NCBI RefSeq assembly: GCF_001469165.1
Contig: NZ_JABX01000034.1
Location: forward strand, 1-64,000
DNA length: 64,000 nucleotides
Source: Thiohalocapsa sp. ML1
GTDB lineage: Bacteria > Pseudomonadota > Gammaproteobacteria > Chromatiales > Chromatiaceae
Direction of reading: 5' to 3'
Positions 57,063 to 64,000 of the stretch are shown here, one piece after another (positions within the stretch are counted from its first letter, which is position 1; each line of letters opens with the position of its first letter). The notes under the pieces were generated by a model. It had not been told where the DNA came from, searched no databases, and was given only the letters and a program-made list of their open reading frames with translations. Both the position numbers and the translations under genes were made by a program.

Positions 57063-57480
57063 CGCGTGTTCTAGCGGGTGCGAGTCCCGCCTGGGTAATC
57101 GTGAGCCGCGAGCCCAGTATCGAGCCTTGCGGCGTGACTGGTAACAGGCGCGTCGATGCTTCGGCTGATGCGCAGGCGAGGTGCAAAGGTAACGGGTGAA
57201 GCCGACCCTGAAGGTGTTGAGCCCCGAAAATTTTGGTTGGTGAGTGCCGACGGTTTTGTCCCGCCGGCAGGCAACAATCCGTGTCGCGCTCTGGCGAGCG
57301 GCACGGATACTCCCCGGGGTCCGAGGCCGTGTCGAGCCTGACCGTGTGGATATTGAGATCGAGAACACGCGGTAACCAGGGAGATCCGCGCATCGGTCCG
57401 CGGGAAGCGGGCACCCGCGAACAAGCGTAAAAGCGAGGACACGGGCGGTGATGCGTGGAAGTCGGAGCCACCCCTACGAG
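57063..57480 (+). ncRNA. Degenerate group II intron-like RNA segment (copy 2, longer)
   Basis: Begins GCGGGTGCGAGTCCCGC (a T-arm-like hairpin overlapping a GTGCGA intron-start motif). It continues with GGTGAAGCCGACCCTGAAGG, GCGCTCTGGCGAGCGGCACG, GGGGTCCGAGGCCGTGTCGA and GAGATCGAGAACACGCGGTA, the block order of bacterial group II intron domain I. It shares the middle blocks with 36036-36195. The reverse transcriptase and the 3' domains are not visible. The rest of the 900-bp gap (57481-57859) shows no supported gene. Confidence 0.45.
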
Positions 57481-57859
57481 CTGTGACGCCGGGTCATGCG
57501 CGGTCAGCATTGCGGGTGGCGGCCCGAGACAATGCGCGGGTGAAACGCGGCCCTAAACCGAGAGGACTTAAGTCCGTGACCACCATGCCCGCGCGTTTCA
57601 CGCCGTCGGCGTGCCCGCCCTGTGGCGGTGCGCGGCAAGCTCGGCGGCGCGGCGGAAGCCGCACGCGCGGAGTCGATAGGGCGCTGGACTCGCTCCCCTG
57701 TTCCACGGCGGAAGACTTGGGCCGGGAGCCGGATGGTGTAACACTCCAAGTCCTACTGCTCCGAGTCGGGAGCCGAACCGTCGCATGGCAGAGATATTGC
57801 AGCACCGCCGGGAAACCAGGCGGCAACCGGGATACTTCAGAATTAAGTACAAGCAACTG

Positions 57860-58198
57860 ATGGGCAATAAACATATCAAACTAGGTGTTCAGCGGGTGTA
57901 CGACATTAAGAAAGGCCTCAATACAAGCGACAAGAAGTCGGTAGCGCTGTCAATTTTTCTGGACGTGTCCGACGCTTTCGAGTCTATGCAGTCTGGATGG
58001 CCGTTCCGCTGGGCTACGAATAGTGGATATAGTGCCGAGGATTTGGTGTCCAACTTGATCGGCTTCTATCGGGCAGTTGATCCGAGGATTCCGTATGTGC
58101 AAGTTCGCCAGCCAGTGAGCAAGGATCTAGCGCTACAGATTTGGGATACCTATGGAGAGGTAGGAAGCAACAAGAATCTTACGTGTCACCGTAATTAA
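57860..58198 (+). CDS. Hypothetical protein, 3' end replaced by repeat
   Basis: 112 residues, clearly AT-richer than its surroundings. MGNKHIKLGVQRVYDIKKGL, then AFESMQSGWPFRWATNSGYSAEDLVSNLIGFYRAVDPRIPYVQV. No family recognised. The last codons and the stop lie inside a duplicated GTGTCACCGTAATTA repeat, so the native C-terminus is probably lost. The start is uncertain; the AT-rich composition begins about here, and an earlier ATG at 57785 is in GC-rich sequence. Confidence 0.5.
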   Translation: MGNKHIKLGVQRVYDIKKGLNTSDKKSVALSIFLDVSDAFESMQSGWPFRWATNSGYSAEDLVSNLIGFYRAVDPRIPYVQVRQPVSKDLALQIWDTYGEVGSNKNLTCHRN

Positions 58199-58232
58199 TG
58201 GTAAAGTGTCACCGTAATTACCGTAATTCAAC
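58183..58232. repeat. GTGTCACCGTAATTA direct repeats
   Basis: Two perfect copies (58183-58197 and 58206-58220) followed by a partial CCGTAATTCA. The AAAGTGTCACCGTAATTA type is another common end of REP-associated elements. It marks a composition break between the AT-rich gene to the left and GC-rich genes to the right. Confidence 0.65.
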
Positions 58233-58253
58233 CGCTGACGCCTTCAAGCGCAA

Positions 58254-58556
58254 ATGCACACCGCGACGCCGCCACAGCCGCCGGACCACGACACTGCCCG
58301 TGCCGCTCGCGCCGCGGCTCGCCGCGCGTGGCCCGTGCAGCGACACCGGCTGGGCGAGGAGCCCGGCGAAGACCTCAGCGCCACCACCACGGCGGCGGAA
58401 CGCATGGCGATGGTCTGGCAATTGACCTTGGACGCTTGGGCGCTCACCGGTCGGCCGTGGCCGGACTATCCGCGCACGGCGGCACCCGGACGGGTAATTC
58501 GGCCGGCCGGTACCGCGCAGATCAAGCAACGACCCTCTGACGGTGACGATGGCTGA
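58254..58556 (+). CDS. Partner protein of the nucleotidyltransferase
   Basis: 100 residues, Ala/Arg/Pro-rich. Conserved-looking part: [39 protein letters not shown], a pattern common in small genes directly upstream of nucleotidyltransferases of this type. The stop overlaps the next start. Probably an antitoxin-like or regulatory partner (inference). Confidence 0.65.
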   Translation: MHTATPPQPPDHDTARAARAAARRAWPVQRHRLGEEPGEDLSATTTAAERMAMVWQLTLDAWALTGRPWPDYPRTAAPGRVIRPAGTAQIKQRPSDGDDG

Positions 58557-59016
58557 AGCGCCCGGATTCAACGTCGATTTCCGCGACATGATCGACGCCC
58601 TGCAAGCTGCGCGTGCCGACTTCATCGTCGTCGGTGCCCACGCGCTGGCGGCGCACGGTATCCCGCGCGCCACGGGGGACTTCGACATCCTGGTCGAGCC
58701 GACGCAGGAGAACGCGATGCGCGTGCTCGCCGCCCTCCGCCGGTTCGGTGCCCCCATCGACGCCCATCGCCTGAGCGAGGCCGATCTCACTGCGCCGGGA
58801 CTGGTTTACCAGATCGGCCTGCCCCCGCGGCGCATTGACATCCTCACCTCCATCGACGGCGTCGACTACGCAGCCGCCCATGCGGGCCGCCTGGACGTGC
58901 AGCTCGGTGGCCTGACAATCCCGGTGCTCGGGCGTGCGCAGCTCATTGCCAACAAACGCGCGACCGGCCGACCGAAAGATCGGCTCGATCTCGGACTCCT
59001 TGGCGAGACGGACTGA
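58549..59016 (+). CDS. Minimal nucleotidyltransferase (AbiEii/DUF6036-like)
   Basis: 155 residues. Nucleotidyltransferase core: [28 protein letters not shown], where the second line of the hG-x(n)-DxD motif is D-F-D, then [17 protein letters not shown] and [25 protein letters not shown]. Enzymes of this type AMPylate or nucleotidylate a partner in toxin-antitoxin pairs. The ATG at 58549 (or the GTG at 58543) overlaps the end of the upstream partner gene, supporting one operon. Confidence 0.8.
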   Translation: MAEAPGFNVDFRDMIDALQAARADFIVVGAHALAAHGIPRATGDFDILVEPTQENAMRVLAALRRFGAPIDAHRLSEADLTAPGLVYQIGLPPRRIDILTSIDGVDYAAAHAGRLDVQLGGLTIPVLGRAQLIANKRATGRPKDRLDLGLLGETD

Positions 59017-59040
59017 CCTTGGGCGCGCCGTCCATGCTCG

Positions 59041-59097
59041 CGGCCGGCCGGAGTGTCGACCTCCCGGCCGGCCGGAGTGTCGGCCTCCCGGCCGGCC
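59041..59097. repeat. 24-bp tandem repeat (CGGCCGGCCGGAGTGTCGRC)
   Basis: Two full units plus a third start, each containing CGGCCGGCCGGAGTGTCG and CCTCC. An inverted relative (GTCGGCCGGGAGGCCGACAC) lies at 59306-59325. Strong hairpin potential after the nucleotidyltransferase gene. Confidence 0.75.
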
Positions 59098-59213
59098 CTC
59101 CACCTGCACCAACAGATTGATCGGCACGGACTCCGGGTGCGCCGGCAGGTTCGCGAGCTGGCACAGCATCGCGGCCCGGTCGCGCCTACCTTCGCCCATG
59201 CCGAGGATCCCAG

Positions 59214-59279
59214 TTCCGGGGACAGTTTACTCATCTCCGGCTGATCGCCGAGAGCGAGTTAAGTAAACTGTCCCCGGAA
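59214..59279. mobile_element. 66-bp palindromic REP-like element
   Basis: TTCCGGGGACAGTTTACT (59214-59231) and its exact reverse complement AGTAAACTGTCCCCGGAA (59262-59279) around a 30-bp loop. GGGGACAGTTTACT is a well-known end of REP-associated transposase elements, so this is a minimal non-autonomous copy. Confidence 0.75.
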
Positions 59280-59330
59280 TTCGAGTTGGTTTCGGTCTGA
59301 TCCGTGTCGGCCGGGAGGCCGACACTCCGG

Positions 59331-59378
59331 CCCATGCCCCCCCATGCCCCCCCATGCCCCCCATGCCCCCCATGCCCC
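59331..59378. repeat. Microsatellite (CCCATGCCC)n
   Basis: Five units of roughly 9-10 bp, CCCATGCCCC, ending at CATGCCCCGATGCC. Prone to slippage; it precedes the second ribbon-helix-helix gene by about 100 bp. Confidence 0.75.
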
Positions 59379-59479
59379 GATGCCTTTGACCCTCATCCCT
59401 TCGGGGGATTGCCGGGGTCAGCAGCCAGGCGCGCCAGCGTTCCCTGTCCCTGACCTCGTCCCTGCCAACTTGGGCTTTA

Positions 59480-59749
59480 ATGATGATTGCCGGAGCAAGT
59501 CAGCGCTTGGACCTCACGCTACGCATCTCGGATGAGGCCAACGCCGCGCTGGACGCCCTCGCGGCAGCCACCGAACGCTCCAAGTCCTTTGTGGCGCTCC
59601 GCGCCATCGACGAGTACATCAAGCTGAACGCCTGGCAGATCGCGGCCATCCAGGCCGGCGTCGAGGATGCCGATGCCGGTCGGCTGGTCAGCCACGAGGC
59701 CGTCAAGCGGCGCTGGTTGTTGCGGGCGGAGTCCGGCGGAGAAGGCTGA
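59480..59749 (+). CDS. Ribbon-helix-helix antitoxin (copy 2)
   Basis: RelB/ParD-like RHH protein: LTLRISDEANAALDALAAATERSKSFVALRAIDEYIKLNAWQIAAIQAGVEDADAGRL. An ATG at 59480 opens the frame. A TTG at 59507 has GGAGC 11 bp upstream and gives the same length as copy 1, so it may be the true start. A ParE-type toxin gene follows 67 bp later. Confidence 0.85.
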   Translation: MMIAGASQRLDLTLRISDEANAALDALAAATERSKSFVALRAIDEYIKLNAWQIAAIQAGVEDADAGRLVSHEAVKRRWLLRAESGGEG

Positions 59750-59816
59750 CCAAAGGCCCTCACGAGCAACCGGGCCGACGCTCGCGTCGATCGGGCGTCG
59801 ATCGGGGGCAGCCGGC

Positions 59817-60056
59817 GTGAGGATCCGTTGGACGCGTCGCGCAGACTGCGATCTGGACGCGGTCGCAGATCATCTCGGCGGCGGCTCCCCCGCGCACCAA
59901 AGCGTGCTGCGCATCCTCGAGGTAATCGAGCACCTCGCCGACCATCCACATCTCGGGCGGCCGGGACGCATAACCGACACGCGTGAGTTGGTGATCGCCG
60001 GGACACCCTACATCAAGCCCTATCGCGTGCGCGGCGACGTGGTCAATATGAGCTGA
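59817..60056 (+). CDS. ParE/RelE-family toxin with replaced C-terminus
   Basis: 79 residues from a GTG with GGGGGC upstream: VRIRWTRRADCDLDAVADHL, then HLADHPHLGRPGRITDTRELVIAGTPYIKPYRVRGDVVNMS. This is a full ParE body, but the usual last strand and helix (about 10-15 residues after RVRGDVV) are missing. The frame ends in NMS where transposase-derived sequence begins. It may be inactive. Immediately downstream of its antitoxin. Confidence 0.75.
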   Translation: MRIRWTRRADCDLDAVADHLGGGSPAHQSVLRILEVIEHLADHPHLGRPGRITDTRELVIAGTPYIKPYRVRGDVVNMS

Positions 60057-60255
60057 GTGCAGAGGTTCTGGGGCGCTTGCGCGAGTGCACGAACGGCGGT
60101 TTTGTCCTTGGCAGCGCGAAGTTCGAGCGTCAGATCGCCGCCATGCTTGGCCGGCGCACGTGGAAGGGGTTGCCCGGACGGCCCCGTAATGACGGCCACG
60201 CGGAAGGGCAGGGCGAGCTTGGTCTGTGCAAAAACGTGGTCTATCCCTGTGTTCG
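60050..60255 (+). pseudogene. 3' remnant of a REP-associated tyrosine transposase (RAYT)
   Basis: Reads AEVLGRLRECTNGGFVLGSA, then KFERQIAAMLGRRTWKGLPG. This is the conserved C-terminal end of Y1 REP transposases (normally GLVLGSExFxxxIExxLGRR...GRPRK). It is followed at 60232-60250 by AAAAACGTGGTCTATCCC, the expected REP end after such genes. The catalytic HUH and Tyr domains are absent. Confidence 0.7.
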
Positions 60256-60361
60256 TGCGGTCCCTTTTCTCGTGCTTGACAAACGCTGCCCTTTTTGGCT
60301 CCGTTCTCGCTCAAGGACCTGGATCATGATTGGGCTTAGCCCACGTTAGACGAGGTTCTCG

Positions 60362-60571
60362 ATGGCAACGCTTCGTGCCACGATTCCAGACGATCTCCAA
60401 CGGCAAGTGCAAGCGATCGCGCGGGCACGCGGGGTTTCGCTGCGCTTGGTGGTTGAAGAGGCGCTGCGTTGCGTCGTCGCGCCAGAGCCCTTTGCAAGCG
60501 ACGCCGATGCGGATGCGGAGATCGACATGCTGCAGGCCGATATTCTGAACCATCACCCATGGGAACCATAA
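60362..60571 (+). CDS. Antitoxin of a MazEF-like module (RHH-type)
   Basis: 69 residues: MATLRATIPDDLQRQVQAIARARGVSLRLVVEEALRCVVA, a ribbon-helix-helix fold, then an acidic tail (DADADAEIDMLQADILNHHPWEP) suited to wrap a toxin. Its stop lies within the start of the mazF-like gene (13-bp overlap). No clear ribosome-binding site. Confidence 0.8.
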   Translation: MATLRATIPDDLQRQVQAIARARGVSLRLVVEEALRCVVAPEPFASDADADAEIDMLQADILNHHPWEP

Positions 60572-60670
60572 GGCGCGGCGACGTCGTTCTTGCCGCGGCA
60601 GCCGGCGATTACGGAAAGCCAAGACGCTGGTTGGTCGTCCAGGCCGGCCTTGATCATCACACCGACCAGC
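60559..60670 (+). pseudogene. MazF/PemK-type toxin, truncated
   Basis: MGTIRRGDVVLAAAAGDYGKPRRWLVVQAGLDHHTDQ is the N-terminal third of a MazF endoribonuclease (RGDVVL...GDYGKPRPALVVQ). After residue 37 similarity stops and family A repeat DNA begins, so about 70 residues are missing. The catalytic Thr/Ser region is gone. Confidence 0.75.
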
Positions 60671-60696
60671 GCGCGGGGGCTGCTACGGAGCGCGGC

Positions 60697-60803
60697 GGCT
60701 GTAGGGCCGAGGGCCGAGGATGGCTCCCGCGGCCCGCGGCCCTCGGCCCTTCCCCCAGGTGTGGTCGTACACTTGACTCATCTGCAAACTCTCAAACTGA
60801 GCT
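60697..60803. repeat. Dispersed repeat family A, inverted orientation
   Basis: GGGCCGAGGGCCGAGG against GCGGCCCTCGGCCC forms the hairpin, then CACTTGACTCATCTGCAAAC. It directly follows the broken mazF, placing the element at or near the breakpoint. Confidence 0.75.
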
Positions 60804-61011
60804 ATGCCCGACAAGCGGGCTCGAGACCGCGCCGGCGCCGACTGGGAGCGCCGGCTTTCAGCCGGCTTCGCGTGCCGGGGGCTCGATGCCCCCGGCGCGC
60901 GATCTGCGGCGCGGGAGCCGGGCGGTTGCCCATGCCGCGCGGCCGGGCGGACGAGCGCGCATGTGCTCTCTGATCGGCCAGGACGCCGCCGACGCGGCAT
61001 CGAGCCGCGCT

Positions 61012-61140
61012 GGCGGCGAGCCGGCTGGAAAGCCGGCGATCCCGGTCCGCCGCGTCGGCGGCGAGCCGGCTGGAAAGCCGGCGATCCCGGTCCGCCGCGC
61101 TGGCGGCGAGCCGGCTGGAAAGCCGGCGATCCCAGCGCAG
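61012..61140. repeat. 45-bp tandem repeat with a built-in hairpin
   Basis: 2.9 copies of a unit starting GGCGGCGAGCCGGCTGGAAA. Each contains the perfect hairpin GCCGGCT-GGAA-AGCCGGC (GNRA tetraloop as RNA). A related GCCGGCTTTCAGCCGGC lies at 60849-60865. The 700-bp stretch 60671-61375 has no supported gene. Confidence 0.85.
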
Positions 61141-61375
61141 TAGTGTCCGCTGTGCGAACCGCTTGCGTGCGGCAGGCGATGTGGCCGGCACGATGATCGA
61201 GGCCAAGGAGGGCCTCGATCGTCGTTCCGGCCAGCGGCACTCGCGGGTCGCGGGCGGTCCGCAGGGCGGACCGTGCGGTGGTGGTGATGGCCGACGCGAT
61301 GATCGAGACCCCAGCGAGGATCAACCGCTCGACATCGAAAACTCCAAAATACTCAGGCCGTCGTCGTCCATCCGC

Positions 61376-64000
61376 TTATTCAGCGGCTCCGTTTGTTTCG
61401 ATAGAAGTCTCGACCGCGGTGAAGAAGTCTCTGGAAATGCCCGCGTAAGAGGCGCTGTCCGGGGCCGTGCTGCGGCGCGGCGCGGCGAGGAGACCTTCGA
61501 TGTGCGAGATGAGCGCGTCGCTTTCGCCCTTCAGCCGGTCGAGTCCGACGAGCGCGGGCTCCTGCTGCCCATCGAGCCGGAGCGCATACAGGTGGTCCGC
61601 CGTGCGATGGATGTCGCCATGCAGCGCGACCAGCGCGGCACACCCGGCACTGCCGCCGTAGCGAGCCTGCTTCACGCGCTTCAACCAGTGACCGAAGGCG
61701 CAGTCGCGGTGTCGCATGGGCGGTGGCTTCACGGCGCGCAGGCGCAGATAGTTCTCCAGCGCGCGCATCCAGGCGCGATGGCTGATGGATGCGAGCAGCA
61801 GGGGCAGGTCGTCCTGCTCGATGGGGCGCTGCTCGCGCCAGTTGTCGTGGGTGCGCCAGGTGCGACACCACTGGGGCACGTCGCGCGCCGGCATGGGGCG
61901 CGCGATGCCGAAGCCCTGGGCGCGCTCGCAACCGATCTTGAGCAGCAGCTCGCCCTGCTCACGCGTCTCCACGCCTTCGGCAATGACCTCGCGCCCGAGG
62001 CCGGTCCCCATGCGCAGCACGCCTTCCAGGATGATCAGGTCGTCCGGGTCTTCCAGCATCCCCTGCACGAAGGTCTGATCGAGCTTCAACGTGCGGACGG
62101 GGAGCCGCTGCAAGTAGGTCAGTGAGGAATACCCGGTGCCGAAGTCATCAAGGGCGAAGTGCACGCCCATGGCGGCACAGTCGCGCATGATGCGCGAGAC
62201 CTGCGCCAGATCCTCCAGCGCGGCGCTTTCCAGCACCTCGAGCTGCAGCCGCCGCGGGTCCGCCCGCGGATGCGCGGCAAACAGCGCCTCCAGGTGCGCG
62301 ACGAAGCCGGTGTCCTGCAGTTGCCAGGCCGCCACATTGACGCTGATGCGAAGATCCAGCCCCGCACTCGACCACGCCTCCATCTGCGCCAGCGCCGTGC
62401 CGAGTACCCAGTCGCCCAGGCGTGACATCAGCGGGTGCGTCTGCACCAGCGGCAGGAAGCAGGCCGGGGCTAGCAGCCCCCGTTCCGGGTGTTGCCAGCG
62501 GAGCAGGGCCTCCACGCCGTAGACCTCACCGGTGCGCATGTTGACGCAGGGCTGGTACTCGATAACAAGCTCGGAGGAATCCAAGGCTTCGCTGATGCGC
62601 TGAACCTCCTCGTGCCGGCCGCGCACGCTGCGGTCTTCAGCCGCATCGAAGATGTGGTAACGGTTCTTGCCCAGGAGCTTGGCCTGATACAAGGCCTGAT
62701 CGGCTTGGCGCAGCAGCAGGTCGGCATCCGTGTCCTCGCTCTGGGGATAGAAGGTCACACCTAGGCTCGCGGTGACCCGCAACACGAGGTCACCGACGCG
62801 CACGGGCTCGGCTGCCGCACGCAGGAGGCGCTCCAGCATCGGGGCGCATTCGTCGGCGTCGCCAGCGTCCAGCAGCATGGCGACAAACTCGTCGCCACCG
62901 ACCCTGGCGATGCTGTCGCTTCCCCTCAAAGCGTGCTTGAGGCAAGTGGCCAGCTCGGCCAGGAAGCGGTCTCCCACCTCGTGGCCATAGCGGTCGTTGA
63001 TCTGCTTGAAGCCGTCCACATCCAGGTAGACCAGCGCCAACTGACCGCCGCGATTCCTCTCCCGGGCCATCGCTTGGCGCAGGCGGACCATGAGCAGGAC
63101 GCGATTCGGCAAATCGGTCAGGGTGTCGAAGTGGGCGATGTACTCCAGCGCGCGTTGCTGGTCCTTCTGCGTGGTGATGTCTTTGCAGACCCCGAGCCAC
63201 TTGTAGGCGCGGCCATGCTCGTCCAGCATCGGTACGCATTGGTCACTCCAGTGCAGATACCTGCCGCTACGATGCTGAATTCTGTATTCGAGGTGCAGCG
63301 GGTCGCTCGGCGTGCCGCGCAGTTGCAAAACATGCGTGAGCGGCGCTGCGTCCTGCGGGTGGATGAGGCTGAGCCAAAACGATGCACCCCGGGAGATGGC
63401 ATCTTTGTCATAGCCGAGTGCGCGGTCGAGGTCACCGAACCAGGTGAGGCTCTCGTCGGCCACAGACCATTCGTAGATCAGGTCATAGGCCAGCTCCCCG
63501 GCGATGCGCAAGCGCAGCTCGCTTTCCTGTTGTGCGGCTTCTGCCGCCTTGCGGGCCGTGATGTCATGGCCGACGCCGATGATGGCCACGACCTCGTTGC
63601 TCTCGCCCAGCACCGCGGTGTCCTGCCAGCCCAACCAGCGCATGCCGTCTTTCGTCATGGCCCGTTGTTCCACATAGGCGGAGTAGGGCGATGCCGACAA
63701 CTGCTCAATGGCCTGCGCGGTTGCGAGACGATCCTCTTCGTGAACGAACGGCATGTAGGTCTTGCCCAGCAGCGAGTCCCGGGGCAGGCCGAACATGTCG
63801 CAATACGACGGACTCACGAACAGGAAGCGTCCCGCCGTGTCCACCTTGACGATCAGGTCGGATTGGTTCTCGACGAGCAGCCGATACCGTTCTTCACTCT
63901 GCTGGAGCGCGAGCCGCGCTTTGCGGACGCGTCGGTTGTCGAGAAACAGGATGGCGACGCCGCTGACCATGAGTCCGAGCAGCGCCGCGACGACGACCAG
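61376..64000 (-). CDS. PAS-PAS-GGDEF-EAL-CZB c-di-GMP signalling protein (5' end outside window)
   Basis: 864 residues are visible from an ATG at 63970, but the frame stays open to the edge with hydrophobic residues (LVVVAALLGLMVSGVAILFL), so a membrane region and true start lie outside. PAS domains at about 25-140 and 150-270; GGDEF at 358-362 with I-site RGSD five residues before it; EAL at 487-489 (GVEALLRWQHP) with further EAL motifs (ALDDFGTGYSSL, KLDQTFVQGM). The last 110 residues resemble a CZB zinc-binding domain (HRDCAFGHWL, HGDIHRTAD). Both synthesis and hydrolysis of c-di-GMP appear possible, tuned by zinc or redox. Confidence 0.9.
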   Translation of the reverse strand: MVVVAALLGLMVSGVAILFLDNRRVRKARLALQQSEERYRLLVENQSDLIVKVDTAGRFLFVSPSYCDMFGLPRDSLLGKTYMPFVHEEDRLATAQAIEQLSASPYSAYVEQRAMTKDGMRWLGWQDTAVLGESNEVVAIIGVGHDITARKAAEAAQQESELRLRIAGELAYDLIYEWSVADESLTWFGDLDRALGYDKDAISRGASFWLSLIHPQDAAPLTHVLQLRGTPSDPLHLEYRIQHRSGRYLHWSDQCVPMLDEHGRAYKWLGVCKDITTQKDQQRALEYIAHFDTLTDLPNRVLLMVRLRQAMARERNRGGQLALVYLDVDGFKQINDRYGHEVGDRFLAELATCLKHALRGSDSIARVGGDEFVAMLLDAGDADECAPMLERLLRAAAEPVRVGDLVLRVTASLGVTFYPQSEDTDADLLLRQADQALYQAKLLGKNRYHIFDAAEDRSVRGRHEEVQRISEALDSSELVIEYQPCVNMRTGEVYGVEALLRWQHPERGLLAPACFLPLVQTHPLMSRLGDWVLGTALAQMEAWSSAGLDLRISVNVAAWQLQDTGFVAHLEALFAAHPRADPRRLQLEVLESAALEDLAQVSRIMRDCAAMGVHFALDDFGTGYSSLTYLQRLPVRTLKLDQTFVQGMLEDPDDLIILEGVLRMGTGLGREVIAEGVETREQGELLLKIGCERAQGFGIARPMPARDVPQWCRTWRTHDNWREQRPIEQDDLPLLLASISHRAWMRALENYLRLRAVKPPPMRHRDCAFGHWLKRVKQARYGGSAGCAALVALHGDIHRTADHLYALRLDGQQEPALVGLDRLKGESDALISHIEGLLAAPRRSTAPDSASYAGISRDFFTAVETSIETNGAAE

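Noticed and set aside
57640-57780. tRNA-like segment on the minus strand
   Set aside because: A short resemblance to D-arm sequence, but no complete cloverleaf, acceptor stem or standard TTCGA T-loop can be drawn.
61012-61140. CRISPR array
   Set aside because: The 45-bp units are directly adjacent with no unique spacers, there are only three and no cas genes are nearby.
60833-61143. Open frames through the 45-bp repeats encoding GGEPAGKPAIPVRR units
   Set aside because: Openness in several frames follows from the repeat lacking stop codons; no start context and no known family.

Overview
The window is GC-rich chromosomal DNA of a gammaproteobacterium. A purple sulfur bacterium (Chromatiaceae-like) fits best. 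This rests on the rluC-HAD phosphatase-sppA order, recC-recB-recD, purU, rimI and ferritin, on pyruvate:ferredoxin oxidoreductase paired with a dihydroorotate-dehydrogenase-like gene, and on Uma2, DUF29 and DUF3782-type genes. No rRNA or other taxonomic marker is present, so this is inference.

Layout. 1-10.6 kb: end of rluC, HAD phosphatase, sppA, SulP permease, Uma2 protein, clpB with a sigma32-like promoter, DUF29 protein, alpha/beta hydrolase. 10.6-27.5 kb: a large helicase with RelE-like and ankyrin segments, DUF3127 gene, a metallo-beta-lactamase-fold gene followed by a chimeric gene carrying pieces of it, a divergent FecR / CHASE2-cyclase pair, a ferredoxin-type protein, DUF2076, small secreted proteins, an SDR, ferritin, a 27-residue Cys/Lys-rich protein, a macrodomain protein and a type IV pilin. 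27.5-36 kb: DHOD-like gene and nifJ, rimI, a secreted protein, a PAS-GAF-GGDEF enzyme. 36.5-41.3 kb: a compact four-gene operon with a DyP-type peroxidase and a cytochrome P450. 41.7-51.7 kb: purU, then recCBD joined by ATGA overlaps. 51.7-61.2 kb: an accessory island with a ScaI-type restriction-modification system and controller, an unassigned soluble/membrane gene pair, hicBA, a nucleotidyltransferase pair, two copies of a ribbon-helix-helix/ParE module (one toxin almost gone, the other with a replaced tail), a truncated mazF, and remnants of a REP-associated transposase with its palindromes. 61.4-64 kb: a PAS-PAS-GGDEF-EAL-CZB protein running off the right edge.

Intergenic space is unusually rich in structured repeats. 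Family A carries a CTTGAC...GTCAAG module and a GGGCCAAGG/CCTTGGCCC hairpin. Family B has two perfect hairpins and, in two copies, a CGACAA-type microsatellite. RAYT/REP-type palindromes crowd the island, and several genes there appear broken at repeat junctions. The most interesting signals are the DyP/P450 operon, the unassigned gene pair beside the RM system, the MBL/DUF3782 chimera, the helicase with a toxin-like N-terminus, and an in-frame palindromic repeat inside recC.
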